Shown in pieces: positions 45,601 to 58,230 of a stretch of DNA of 64,000 bases (positions are counted from its first letter, which is position 1; every line of letters begins with the position of its first letter). Origin of the DNA: Gnetum montanum. Taxonomy: Eukaryota > Streptophyta > Gnetopsida > Gnetales > Gnetaceae. The stretch lies in contig MNCI01016282.1 in NCBI GenBank assembly GCA_015680685.1, forward strand, positions 29,179-93,178. Direction: 5' to 3'. The notes beneath the pieces are model-generated. The model did not search any database, was not told the DNA's origin, and worked only from the letters and a program-made list of their open reading frames with translations. A program made the position numbers and the translations under genes.

Positions 45601-47594
45601 GCCTCATCAAATGGACAACCATGCTCCATATTACAAATCTCATCCTTTTAACTTAGTCATGGGGGAGATGTCCATCCATGCTAAGCATATAAGCAACTCT
45701 TCAATTTTTCATCTTTTTGTTTTATAACTTTCTATTTTACACATTCTTTATTTTACATCTTATTTTCATGTTTTCATGTTATTAATATTTTCTAATTTTT
45801 ATTTTACACCATCATTAGTACATTTGCTATTTCTTGAATATTTTACACTCTCTTTTATATTTTCTTTTATTTTGATGTGATTTTCTAATCTTTTGTTAAT
45901 AAGTGCCAAGCATAGTGGTAATGCACTGCTTGATGGTGGTACGTACTATTTTGTTATTTGATTTTTGGTGTTTAGATTCTATATTTGAATTTCATTACAA
46001 ATGATTAGGACATGGTTTCTTTTTCATGCAATAGGTAGTGAGTCCACACCATGCATCCATTTACAAACTCTATCATTTTCCTTATTCTAGAAATGTGTAG
46101 TCCCTTTCTCATAGAAAAAACTTTAACAAATCTGTGACTTTGGTAATTTCCATAATTGAAAAGGATTCAAAGGTTTGAACAAGGTGTGACTTCAAGGGGA
46201 TTCGGTATTCTTTGCACCTTTCTATTTGCCTAGGTGCATGTGTGTTTTCATGGATTTCTTACCATTCCATGTCGACTAATAAAAGGAAGTTGAATAAGTC
46301 TTTGCATGATGTGGTTCTCAAAAAATAAATAAATAAAAATAATGTAAATTCAAAGAACATCCCTTATACAAAATAAATAGGCTAAAAGCATTGGTTATGG
46401 GACTAGAAAGACATGTTACCCATGCCTAAAGGTCCCCTCTAACTAAGGCCCTTCCTCACTTCCTACTTCTCTTTTCTTCGTTAATAAGAAATGGTCATTG
46501 TTCTATGAGAGCACTCTTGTGTCTCAAGGGGATGAACTAGTCTTACAATGGTGATGTGAAGTCACTAAATGTGGTTGTTTTTGGTCTGGACTAATGATGG
46601 ATCTTATGAATTCATTTAACCATAAAATCCACAAGGGACTTCACATGACCTTAATCAAGAACTCCATTCCACTCTCTCTCACCCATCTATGCTTTCCATG
46701 TCTCACCTCACTACCAGTTTCATGTTCTTGTTTGATGTCTTGGTTTGATGTGTAAAATTCTTAGGTAGTTTCTTCCAGGTTTTTATACTTAACCTTCCAT
46801 AACTAGTAATCATCCATGGGGCCCACAAACTATTTGGTTTGAAGTTATGCAAGATCATAACAGGCTTGTGCCTACTTTGGGAAGGACCCACTTGCATATC
46901 TTTTGGTTGGGTTATTTAAGTTCCTTACCCTTAGACACTCTTACAATCAAATCCTTTTGATTATCTCATCAATGACATCCAATTGTGCACATCTTCATAA
47001 CATTTTTTATTAAACTTTCCTTTTTATTGTTGTGAATTCTTACACCCTCTTCAAATATTTTCTTGTATAGAACTTTTTCAAATCTAATAGACTGCTTATC
47101 TATTTTATCCTATTGTCAGCCTTCCCACTAATACTCCTAAAGGAATCAATCTATCACAATCACAACCTAGCTAAATGTAACCACTAATAAGACAATGCAT
47201 TTAATAGCTATGTATTACACATTACATACTAATTCACAATTTTGTTGTGATTGCAATAAGAAACATGAACTAGAAGCAAGACTATCTTCAATAAGAATGA
47301 TGTGGCAGTACCACACAATGTGGACCATTCATGATTGTTGGATCTTTTCTCTTACTCTTCAGCTACCAAGAGGCATTGGATGTCAGTATTATCTAGGGTG
47401 TTTACTTCTCTTATCATGAATATCTAATTTTGTAAAAATTGTAACTCCATATACTTGGGCACTTAGAGTTTATTTGTTCCATCTAAGTCAGCTTGAATGT
47501 CAATTAATAATCGCATATCTCCCCAATATTTTTCAAGGAACTTATTCCTCCTCTTCTTCACTTGAGGATAAGTTTTTATTTAGTCGTGGGAATA
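45601..47594 (+). other. 3' untranslated region of internal region 1
   Basis: Almost 2 kb between integrase and LTR 2, T-rich at first, with no ORF above about 75 codons. It aligns with 54,760-56,747 throughout. In Athila elements an envelope-like ORF can lie here; none is visible. The tract CGTGGGAATA just before 47,595 is the probable polypurine tract. Confidence 0.6.
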
Positions 47595-48412
47595 CGATGA
47601 ATCACATTTTTCATAGCTTTGATATTAGGTACCCGATATCAGAGCCTTGATATTGGGTATTTGATGTCAGAGCCCAAGACACAATGTCAAATATCCAATA
47701 TCATAGGGTATACACTAGCCTAGAAAGATAGCACTTGGGCTCATGATTTTCATATTAGTTTTTCTCATAGTTAGCAAAGCTCTTGAAATTTGTTTCCTAG
47801 ATTTAAAATATTTTTTGAGTGCCCATAGTAGGAGTCTAAGTGTGTATATGCTTTGTTCAAACACTGATGTACCTAAGCACAGTAGTATGAAAAAAATAAA
47901 AATGAACCCTTTTGATAATCCTTGCAACACTAAGAATAGATTAATGTTTTCTTTAATGCACTTTATTTTCATGCACTTTACTTTAATGCATTCAAATTAA
48001 GCAATTAACTTTTAGTTGTTAATGAAAGCAAGCACAATCACTTCGACCATACGTATAGTGCTTGGCAACCCAGTAGCATTATGTGTTCAGGAACGTGGAA
48101 CAGGTACTTATGTTAGGATAGCTAGGCAATAAATGAATTAGATCTTAAATTACTCTACCTTTCATTCTTGTGGTAGGTAATTAAACTTATAAAACATAAA
48201 ATGAGAAAAATTATGTACCTCAATTACACTTAAACCATACCCTTAAGCATCACAAGTGTAGTTGGGAAGACAACAAACATTCTTAATGTCCATTTCACTT
48301 CCTAAAGGAACTAGTGCACTAGAGAACTATAGGTTCACAAATTTAACCAAATCACATGTGCATGCCTTAGTAATTCATATGGTTGGGCGTAGGGATTCCT
48401 CACTAGTCATCA
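47595..48412 (+). repeat. LTR 2, shared middle LTR of the array
   Basis: 818 bases. It starts CGATGAATCACA (first base C instead of T) and ends TAGTCATCA. The TATA box is degenerate (TAGAAAGA, 47,721-47,728). It lacks about 30-40 bases near 48,070 that LTR 1 and LTR 3 both have, apparently a deletion between short AACC repeats. It serves both as 3' LTR of the first unit and 5' LTR of the second. Confidence 0.85.
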
Positions 48413-48413
48413 T

Positions 48414-48431
48414 TGGCACCATTTCCAGGGA
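48414..48431 (+). other. Primer binding site, internal region 2 (tRNA-Asp-like)
   Basis: TGGCACCATTTCCAGGGA, one base after LTR 2. It is closer to the canonical tRNA-Asp site than the copy at 39,303. It confirms that the segment downstream of LTR 2 is a true 5' internal end. Confidence 0.75.
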
Positions 48432-48575
48432 ACCTTTTGGTTATTTCGTATGCTATCTAGGATTTAGTGAAAATTATTCAAAATCATTGGAACAAACCTT
48501 AGAGTCATATCATATTTTATGATTACTACAACAATTTCTAAAAGCACACTACATTTTTATTTTCTCTAACTAGAA

Positions 48576-50403
48576 ATGTCTTCTTTTCACAATTGTGCGT
48601 CTCTACCCAAGTCTAACAGAGCTCATCAGCCAATGGCTCAACAATATCAAATGATATATGCTCATCCTGATGAGTATGTATCCAACTTCACCTTCATCCT
48701 ACATCAAGATGAATACCTACGATGGCATAACATTGATGATAACATTGTGTTGCTACCCAACCAATCCATTCCTGCAATGCACCAACAAATGCTTATACGA
48801 TGGGGTCTCCAGGAACATCATGCTGAGTATGTTGTGCAAGATACTGATGTTAGAGATTATCATCCCACTAAGGCACAACATCTTTGGGATCATCAGGTAG
48901 AACAATTTCATGAATTTGTGAAGGGGAAAGGATTTAATGATTCCCCATTCCTGCAATACCAAAATATTGGTGGGGAACTCTTCTCCAGGGATTTTCTAGT
49001 TAGTGAAGTTCCTCTCTTTGACTTCAGTGATGAAGATCAAAACTAGAACTTACAGTCCACAATTCACAATCCTAGTTCTAGTAAGAATGGATCCAATGAT
49101 AAAGAAGGATCCAAAGGGGAAATTCAAGGTAAGCATGTGGACAAGAAACAAGATTGTGATCATGGTCGTAATCGCCAAAGAGGTGGTAGTAGGCACTGTG
49201 ATGGTGCTAATCCTCCTTCCTCTTCACCTTCATCGTCTTCTTCTTCTTCTATCTCTAATCATAACCATAAAGGATGTGGCCATGATGAAGGTGACCAAAA
49301 TGACCAACGAGACCAAAATGATTGAAGGAACCATCAAAAAAGCCAAGATCAAGGGCATGGACATTCAAGAGAGGCACACTATCATGAATGAAGGGGTAGT
49401 AGAGGGCATCATAGGCACCATGATCATGGCCTCGATGAGCCTTTACTTGTTACTCAAAGTATGCTTAATATTGTAGAGGTAGTATGAATTCCAACAAGCC
49501 ATGTGAAGGATAGTCAAATCAAAAGGCTAAACATGAAAAATATTCCTTGGTTTAAAGGGGGATATAACTCTAATCCATAGAACCATCTCTAAGATTTTCA
49601 AGATGCATGTGCCTTGCAGAACATAGAGAATGAGTGGAAAAAGCTTAAGTTGTCCCCACAGATACTCATCAGAGAAGTAGAGAACTGGTAGTAGTCCTTA
49701 GAGCTATAATCTATCAAACAATGGAGTACCATGCTTGAATTGTTTAATGATAAATATTAAACATACTCCAAAGTGTCCAACATGAGAAAGCAAATACAAA
49801 GATGGAAACAAAGAATACATGAACCCTTGGATGCCGCCATCGGTTGATACTATTTCTTAATGCATAAATGTCTTGGCCATGGTTATTCTCAACTAGATCA
49901 AACTCACCACATTGTAGACGGGCTTCAATTAGAAACAAGGAGAACCCTTGGTGTCTATGCCCAAGGACGACTATCAGAATTAAGTACCTGTTAAATGCAA
50001 AGACTAACTGAGAAGGTAGCTAAAGATGAGGGTGAACTAAGAAAAAGAGAAAGTGTAGAAGAGTACAACTGTGATCCTTCCATTCACAAGAGGGAAGTTT
50101 GATTTTGTGACAGTGAGGAAGAATCTGCACCTAATGAGGTGGTGAATAGGAAAACCTTGCCACTCCAAAAATTTCACTCTAAAATTATGGCCAAGGTTAA
50201 TTAGTTATGGGACTCCATGGATAGTAGATTTCATGTTGTCCTAAAAGTTTTTGAAGAGTCCAAAGAACAAGGTAGTGATCATGAGCATAGAAGGAACAAG
50301 GAAGTTGAGCATGCCTATTAGAAAGTTAAGGGTAAGATTGCTACAATAGAAGAAGTTGTTGAAAGGGAATCAGATAATGGTGGTGCATGTGATGTCTACT
50401 AGT
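48576..50403 (+). pseudogene. Athila-like gag, copy 2
   Basis: The ATG at 48,576 opens an intact 156-codon stretch (MSSFHNCASLP to DFSDEDQN) ending at 49,044. The same frame continues as a low-complexity Ser/His/Asp/Gly spacer with a Ser run (about 49,220-49,250) and GDQNDQRDQND (about 49,290). The gag core follows from about 49,540 (NIPWFKGGYNSNP) to LETRRTLGVYAQGRLSEL (about 49,930), then a Lys/Glu-rich helical tail to VERESDNGGACDVY (stop at 50,401). About ten stops lie in the core and tail. This N-terminal domain of about 150 residues before the spacer is not one I know from other Athila gags. Confidence 0.75.
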
Positions 50404-51622
50404 ATGAACATCTTAAGGGATGTTTTCCATAGTGTCACACTTATAGGTATCTAAGGTGTATGCTTCGAATCCATGACTAACACAAAGGTAAACATTCAAA
50501 AGATTGCCTTATCCTCAAGGTAATTCTAGGTAGTTCTACCAGCAATAACTATATTAATCAAGTGGAACTCCACCACAACCATATGAGCAATATCAATAGT
50601 GGCAACAACCACAGTCATGGGTGCTGGAACCACCAAGGTAGCAATACCCTTACAAACAACTTGATCCATATGGATACTACATTCAGCAACCCTTGTCTCC
50701 ATGTGACTCCTTCAATCATGTTTCTCCTTTCCAATCTCACTACCATCCTTTTGATTATTATCAAACTCATTCTCCACATGCAAGAAGGGAAACCACCTTT
50801 TACCCTTATCCTCCTCCTATTCTTGCACATCTTCTTTCTCTATCCACACAGCTACCACCTACTCCATCTATGCAAGTTAAACTATTAGCTCAACTTCAAC
50901 AACGAAATGCTACTAGGGCTATTAACCTACAACTAGTTAATCATCTAAGTGGTTTAGATGCTTGATCAAAGAAAAGACCTTTATTCCAACCATGCAGTTC
51001 ACCTAAGCCCTCAAATACACCTGTGGTTGACAACCATATCCCTTTGTCTTTCTCTACATCAAATTCTTTCAAGTCCCCTTCAAATCAAACATCAAATAGG
51101 ATCCATACTATTATGCTTACTCACACCATATCTAATTGGATCCATGCTAAAAACCTTCCTCAAAAGTTAGTAGATCTTGGAAGTCCTTTGATTTATTTGT
51201 AGATCACTAAGAGCAAACTGTGCAAAGCTCTTCTCGACTCAAGTTCTAGTGTCAACCTAATATCTCATGAGATGTATATTGCATGGAGCCTGCCTTCTTT
51301 AAAGAAGATCAATATCAAATTAGAATTAAAAAACTAATCAATCATTGTTCCATTAGGACTAGTAGAAGACATTGTGATCAATGTCTATGGGTGGTCTTAT
51401 CCTATCAATTTCCTAGTGCTCAAAGTGGAGAACTACAAAGGGGATTTCCCAATCATCATGGGAAGGGCCTCACTTAGCACCATTGATGCAAGAATGGGCA
51501 TTAGAGATCTTTCCATGGAAATATCCAAAAAAATTCATTTGGAAAGATCAAGAAGAAGTGAGTTCCATGCATCGCATACAGTGATACAAGGTTCAATTGT
51601 GTGCAGAAACACTAGATCGTGA
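50404..51622 (+). pseudogene. Athila-like gag-protease spacer and aspartic protease, copy 2
   Basis: The counterpart of 41,284-42,440. The coding-frame spacer contains SPCDSFNHVSPFQSHYHP near 50,693. In the protease the active site reads Asp-Ser-Ser (51,236-51,244): the catalytic Asp remains but the Leu-Gly has changed, the Gly by one G-to-A step. VENYKGDFPIIMGRASLSTIDARMG (from about 51,427, interrupted here only by my spacing) is open to 51,620 in one frame and better preserved than in copy 1. Confidence 0.7.
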
Positions 51623-52139
51623 AACAAGCATCTATCTCTACATGCAAGTAGTGTGCACTAGAAGCAAAAATTCAAAGGTGTTTATATGTAGCAACCACAA
51701 AACAAGAGGGCACCCAATGGCTAACCGCTGATTCTAAGAGCAACACACTTTAGATGAAACTAATTGAGAGCCTGACATGCAATATGTCGTAGGCATGGAT
51801 AAGCTAGAGCAAGTTCATCATCAACTCTCTGATGATGCAAATGATGATACCTATTGGGAAGAGTTGGAAATTCTTGAAAATTTTAGGCAAGGGCCCCTTA
51901 AACTAAAAACACTACTAGTCAAAATAGAATAAGTGTTTTTAAAAAATGGGAAGCTAGTCATAATCAATGCAAATCTTGCCCCAAAATAGAAAAAATGTTA
52001 TTGAATGTACTTGAAAAATGATAAGAATATTTTACATGGTCATATCCTAAACTCACAAGGATTGATCCTAGGATATGCTAGCGTCACATCTACACTAATC
52101 CAACCATGAAGCCAACAAGATAGCCATAGAGGCAATTGA

Positions 52140-53380
52140 ACCCCAAACTAAAGTAGATCATCAAAGAGGAAATTGAAAAACTCCTCAAGGTGAGGTTCAT
52201 TTATCCCATTGTGGATAGTAAGTGGCTTAGTCCACTTATGATTGTGCCAAAGAAAGGTGTTAAGTGGTAGGACTACATCAATATTCGTCTACTGAAAATG
52301 CAACAATCAAGAACCATTTTCTATTACCATTTGTTGATTAGGTATTAAACACAATATTTAAGCATTGCTACTATAGTTTTCTAGATGGTTATAGTGGTTA
52401 TAACCAAATTCAAATTGCACTAGAGGACCAGGTGAAGACAACATTCATGAGTCCTTGGGGGACTTTTGCATATTACAAAATGCCATTTGATCCATGCAAT
52501 GCTCCTGCTACATTCCAACTCCTAGTTCTGAGCATTTTTCAACAGCAACCCAAAGGTGATGTGGAAGTCTTCATGAATGAATTCTCCACTTATGGAGCTA
52601 CATTTGAGCAAGCTCTAGACTACCTTGAGAAAGTTCTAAAATGATGTGTTGAAACCAACCTGTGGCTTAATTGGCAAAAAAGTTACCTAATGGTCCAAGA
52701 AGGCATTATATTGGGGCACAGAATATCACAAGAAAGAATTGAAGTAGACCCTAAGAAAATAAGGGTCAACCAAGGAGTAACCCACCAACTTGAAATTGTC
52801 AAAGATGTTTGATCATTCCTTGGACATACTGGCTACTACTAGTAATTCGTAGAGAATTTCTCTAAGATCGCAAGGACATTGCTAGAGCTAACAAAGAAAG
52901 ATGTTCCATTCGTATGGACTGTGGAATGTAAAAAAACATTCTAACAGCTGAAAGAGAAACTTGTAGAAACTCCAATTCTAAAAGTACTTGACTAGTCTAG
53001 ACCATTTCATGTCACAATAGATGCATCAAATTATGCCTTGCGAGCTATGCTTACATAGATGGAAGACAAGAAATGTCCATATTAGATCCACTGCACTAGC
53101 TGAAGCATTGTGGGGGCAAAACTAAACTACACTATCATAGAAAAGAAATTAATGATAGTGGTGTTTGCTCTAGATAAGTTTAGGCATTATGTGCTTGGAT
53201 ACAATGTGTTTGTGCACATGGATCATAGTGACATTTTCTTCCTAATGAACAAGCCAATGATAAGTCCTCGTGTCATATGGTGGCTGGTGATCTTGCAAGA
53301 ATTCGATCTTACAAAGGTAGATTAAAAGGGCACTGAGAATGTGGTTGCTAGCCACTTTTCTCAATTACGATGTGACAACA
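52140..53380 (+). pseudogene. Athila-like reverse transcriptase and RNase H, copy 2
   Basis: It parallels copy 1. FLDGYSGYNQIQI (about 52,380) keeps the first Asp. MSPWGTFAYYKMPF (52,447) and CNAPATFQLLVLSIF follow. The catalytic box has become FMNE (52,570-52,581), so both active-site Asp residues are gone. RNase H has LNYTIIEKKLMIVVFALDKFRHYV (from 53,122) and ends ASHFSQL (about 53,349), where copy 1 has ADHLSRL. The 52,432-52,641 and 53,110-53,322 parts are open. It is inactive regardless of stops. Confidence 0.85.
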
Positions 53381-54760
53381 AAGAGGAAGAAAACCCACTA
53401 TCTAATATGTTTCCTAATGAACTCCTCTTTGCTGGGGCTATAACTGAACAATTTCCCAATAAGCCTAAATGGTATGATGGCATTCTTACCTATCTTCTCA
53501 CCCAAGAGATGCCACAAGGATTAAACCACCATAAGAAATAGCAATTTCTTCACCAAGTAAAACATTTCATGGAGATTAACGAACACCTCTACAAGGTGTG
53601 TACTAATGGCCTAGTCCGTTGGTATGTACTTGATGCTGATCAACTACGCATTCTCCAAGATGATCATGAAGGTCCTTGCAAACGACACTATGTTGGAAGC
53701 TACATGGCCATTAAAATTCTAATGGTAGGGTACTATTGATCAACAATCTTCAAGTATGCTCACCATTATTTCTACTCTTGTGAATGATGCCAACGAGATG
53801 GTGGAATGACTGCTCGAATGAAGGGACCTCAACAATGGATTCAACTACTAGAATGCTTCAACATCTAGGGCATTAATTTCATGGGTCCCATCATGCCCAT
53901 GTCAAATGAAAAGGCATACACCATAGTCATTGTTAACTATTATATGAAATGGGTAGAAGCAGTAGCCGTCAGCGACTGTACATCTTCTACTACTACTTCA
54001 TTTGTACAAAAAAATGTTGTAAATAGGTTTGGTATGCCATGTGCATTAATTTCTAATAATGGAACTCACTTTATAGGCACTATTTTTTGGAAGCTCATGC
54101 AATGCTTGGGGGTTGAACATAAACTCATAACACCCTACCACCCCCAAGCCAATGGTCAAGCTAAGGTTACCAATAGGGAAATCATAAGGATTCTATCAAG
54201 AACTATTAGCAAATATAGGAAAGACTAGAGCACAAAACTCAATGACACCCGTTAGGCATACCACTCAACATGGAAACTTCCTATAGGCTAGTCTCCCTAT
54301 GAGCTTGTGTATGGAAAATTACCAACACTTCCTATTCAATCCAAGTTCCATACACTTTCAACAACATGTGACCTCAACCTTAACTTGAGTTTAGCACAAA
54401 AAGAAAGACTAATGAATCTCAACCTGCCAAAAAAATTGATTGGTAGCCCTATCAGCTAATGAGTTACACAACGCCTATAACAAAAAGCACCATGATCATA
54501 AAATCAAGAAAATTCAAACTTCAACTAAGAGATAAGGTTCTCTACTAGAACCCCACACACATACCTCAATGAACTAAGTTTCAAATTTTGTGAGAAGGAC
54601 CTTACATCACTTATGAAAATTTTTATTTTGAAGCCATGATGATCTACAAACCTGAGAGCCCAAATAAGAAATAGTTGGTCAACAACCAACAAGTCAAACC
54701 TTTCTATGAGCATAAGCTAGCTAAGAAAACAAACACCTCATTGGATGGACAACCATGCTC
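53381..54760 (+). pseudogene. Athila-like integrase, copy 2
   Basis: The zinc-binding region ends CQRDGG (about 53,790). The catalytic core lies in an open stretch, 53,881-54,225, yet all three catalytic positions are changed: GINFMGPIM (Asp to Asn, about 53,874), LISNNGTHF (Asp to Asn, about 54,048) and NGQAKVTNREI (Glu to Lys, about 54,150). Each is one G-to-A step. The C-terminal region reaches KPFYEHKLAKK (54,700). Copy 1 retains the second Asp and the Glu, so these losses are private to copy 2. Confidence 0.85.
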
Positions 54761-56747
54761 CATATTTCATATCTCCTCTTTTCAACTCAATCATGGGAGA
54801 GATGGCCACCCATGCCAACCATATAAGTGGATCTTCAATTTTTCATCTTTTTTTTTTTACATATTTTTTGTTTTACAACTTTTTGTTTAACACATTCTTT
54901 ATTTTACATCTTCTTATTTTCATGTTTTCATTTTATTAATCTTTTCTAATTTTTATTTTACATCATAATTAGTACATTTCCTATTTCTTGAATATTTTAT
55001 ACTTTCTTTTATATTTTCTTTTCTTTTGGTGTGATTTTCTAACTTTTAGTAAATAAGTGCTAGGCACAGTGGTAATGTGTTTCTTGATGGTGGTATGTAC
55101 TATTCTATTATTTGATTATTGGTGTCTAGATTTTGGCTTTGAATTTTTTTACAGATGATTAGGACATGGTTTATTTTTCATGCAATAGGCAGTGAGTCCA
55201 CAACATCCACCCATCTACAAACTCTATGGTTTTCCTTGTTCTAGAAATATGCAATATCTTTCTCATAGACAAAACTTTAACAAATTTCTGACTTTGGTAG
55301 TTTTTAGAATTGGAAAGGATTTAGAGGTTTAAATAGGATGTGACATCAAGGGGATTCGATATTCTTTGTGCCTTTTTATTTGCCTAGGTGCATGTGTGTT
55401 TTCATGGATTTCTTACCATTCCATGTTGACCAATAAAAGGAAGTTGAATAAGTCTTTGCATAGTGTGGTTCTCAAAAGAAAATGAACAAAAAAAACAATG
55501 GGAATTCAAAACACACCCCTTATACAAAATAAATTAGGCTACAAGCATTGGTTATGGGACTAGAAAGACATGTTACCCATGCCTGAAGGTCCCCTCTAAC
55601 TAAGGCCCTTCCTCACTTCCTACTTCTCTTTTCTTCTGTAATAAGAAGTGGGTGTTCTGTGGGAGCACTCTTGTGTCTTAGGGGAATGGACTGGTCTTAG
55701 AATGGTGATGTGAAGTCACTAAATTTGGTTGATTTTGGTCTAGACTAATGATGGATCTTATCAAGTCATTTAACCATAAAATCCACAAGGGACTTCATGT
55801 GACCTTAATCAGGAACTTCATTCCACTCTCTCTCATCCATCTATGCTTTCCATGTCTCACGTCACTACCATTTTCATGTTCTTGTTCAATGTCCTAGTTT
55901 GATGTGTTAAAATTATTAGGTAGTTTCTTCCAAGTTTTTATACTTAACCTTCCATAATCATTAATCATCCACAAGGCCCATAGACTCTTTAGTTTGAAGT
56001 TATGCAAGGCCATAAAATGCCTCTGCCTACCTTAGGAAGGACCTACTTGAATATCTTTTGGTTGGGTTAGTTAAGTTCTTCACCCTTAGACACTCTTACA
56101 ATCAAATCCTTTTTTTTACCTCATCAATGACATCCAATCATATCTTCACAACATTTTTCAATAAACCTTCCTTTTTATTATTGTGAATTCTTACATTCTC
56201 TTCAAATATTTTCTTTTGTAGAACTTTTTCAAATTTAATTGACTACTTATCTATTTTATCCTATTTGTCAACTTTCCCATTAACATTCCTAAAGGAATCA
56301 ATCTACCACAATCACAACCTAGCTGAGTGTAACCACCGACAAGACAATGCATTTAACAGCTATGTATTACACATTGCATACTAATTCACAATTCTGTTGT
56401 AATTACAATGGAAAACATGCATTGGAAGTAGGATTATCTTCACTAAGAATGATGTGGCAGTACCACACAATGCAGACCATTCATGATTGTTGGATATTCT
56501 CTCTCACTCTTCAATAGCCAACAGGCATTGGATGTTAGTTTTATCTAGGGTGTTTACTTCTCTTATCATGAACACCCAATTTTGTAAATATTGTAACTCC
56601 ATACACTTGGGAACTCAAGAGTCTATCTGTTCCATTTGAGTTACTTTGTATGTTGGTCAATAATCCCATATCTTCCAAATATTTTGTAAGGAACTTGTTC
56701 CTCCTCTTCTTCACTTGAGGATGAGTTTTTATTCCATCATGGGGGTA
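54761..56747 (+). other. 3' untranslated region of internal region 2
   Basis: Aligns with 45,601-47,594, including the T-rich start and the block near 55,560-55,640. No gene is seen. TCATGGGGGTA ends at 56,747 and is the best candidate polypurine tract for LTR 3. Confidence 0.6.
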
Positions 56748-57607
56748 TGATGAATTACATTTTTCACAGCTTTGATATCGGGTACCCAATATCAGAGCCT
56801 TGACATTAGGTATCTAAGGTCAAAGCCTAGGACACAATGTTAGATATCTGATATCATCGGGTATATGCTAGCCTATAAATATAGTGCTTGGGCTCACAAT
56901 TTTCATATCAGTTTTTTTCATAGTTAGCAAAGCTCTTGCAGTTTGTTTTCTCTAGAGTTAGAATATTTTCTAAGTGCTTGCAGCAACAGCCTAAGTGTGT
57001 ACAGATCTTTGTTCGAACACTAATGTACCTAACCGTAGCAGTGTGATAAGAATAAAAATGAACCCTTTTGATAATCTTTACAGCTCTGAGAATATATTAA
57101 TGTTTCCTTTAATGCACTTTATTTTTATGCACTTTACTTTAATGCATTTAAATTTAGCAATTAATTTCCAATTATTAATGAACACAAGCACAACCACTTC
57201 AAGCATATATATAGTGCTTGGTAACCTAGCAATGCTTAACGTTTAGTAATCTAGTAGCATTATATATGTTCAAGATGTGTCTAGGAAAGTGGGACAGGTA
57301 CTTGTGTTAGGCTAGCTAGGCAATAAATGAATTAGATCTTAAATTACTCTACCTTTAATTGTTATTATAGGAGATTAAACTTATAAAACATAAAACGAGA
57401 AAAATCATGTATCTCAATTACACTTAAACCATACCCTTGAGCTTCACAAGTATAGTTGGGAAGACAACAAATGTTCTTAATGTCCATTTCACCTCCTAGA
57501 AGAACTAGTACACTAGAGAACTATAGGTCCATGGAATTTGACTAGATCACATGTAAATGCCTTAGTGATTTGTATGGTTGGGCGTAGGGGTACCTCACCG
57601 CTCATTA
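56748..57607 (+). repeat. LTR 3 of the Athila-like array
   Basis: 860 bases, TGATGAATTACA...CGCTCATTA (final CA has become TA). TATA box at 56,874-56,881. It retains the segment that LTR 2 lacks. It is followed directly by the GTAAT duplication and no primer site, so it is the true right end. Confidence 0.85.
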
Positions 57608-57612
57608 GTAAT
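57608..57612. other. Target site duplication GTAAT, right copy
   Basis: Identical to 38,441-38,445; see there. Confidence 0.75.
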
Positions 57613-58230
57613 CTAGGTTAGTTCTTGGTTAGGTTAGGATTAGATAAGAAGAGGTGACCCATGTGATCTTACATACCCACTAATTTAAGCACATGGATAT
57701 GCACATGAGATCCTAACCACATATGCCTACAAGGTATATGATTTCAAAATAATACAAAAAAAGGAGTATTAAGATCCTCTATCAACTTCATAAGTTCTTT
57801 TTCTTTGGTATCCTAATCTTGTCACTTGCATCTTCAATCCTTTGATGTTGCAGAGAACATGAAACACATAAGCATCATATAAAATTTTTGACAATTGTAA
57901 TTTCCATACCCCATTAGGGTTTTATGATCTTCTTTTAATTATCAATTTGATCAATTATTTTTGATATTAGAAATAATTATGAATTGTAATACATATGAAA
58001 CACCACAAAGAAAATTCATGTTGCAACTCATAACCAAAAATTCATTGTAATTTGTTGGAAAAATAATGGTAGACACAACTACTTTATTTTCCCAAAAATC
58101 TAACATTGTAACCTTCATCAATGGGATTTTATGTAGTACTAAAGGTACTCCAATTACCTTTGTGAGTACCCTCAATTCCTTTTAATTTCCTTGTGGGTAT
58201 TTTTGAATATTATATTTTATGTTATTTCCA
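57613..58230. other. Leader of the outer element, right of the array
   Basis: About 600 bases, AT-rich, no ORF of note. Together with 37,777-38,440 it would form the untranslated 5' internal region of the outer element, which the array interrupts. Confidence 0.4.

Larger units (their letters stand above)
38446..57607 (+). mobile_element. Athila-like tandem array: three LTRs, two internal regions
   Basis: One block of 19.2 kb arranged LTR 1 (38,446), internal region 1 (39,302), LTR 2 (47,595), internal region 2 (48,413), LTR 3 (56,748). All parts are in the plus orientation. The neighbouring units share the middle LTR, and a single GTAAT duplication flanks the whole block. The internal regions have the same length within about 40 bases (8293 and 8335) and the same gene order. 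Evidence for the Athila group: a tRNA-Asp-like primer site, the LLDLGSSVNL protease style, FLDGYSGYNQI and CNAPATFQ in RT, ADHLSRL at the RNase H end, and YHPQANGQAEVTNREI in integrase. No envelope-like ORF is seen. Confidence 0.85.

Noticed and set aside
38446-57607. Two independent insertions of the same element side by side
   Set aside because: Only three LTRs and one pair of duplications are present; separate insertions would give four LTRs with their own duplications.
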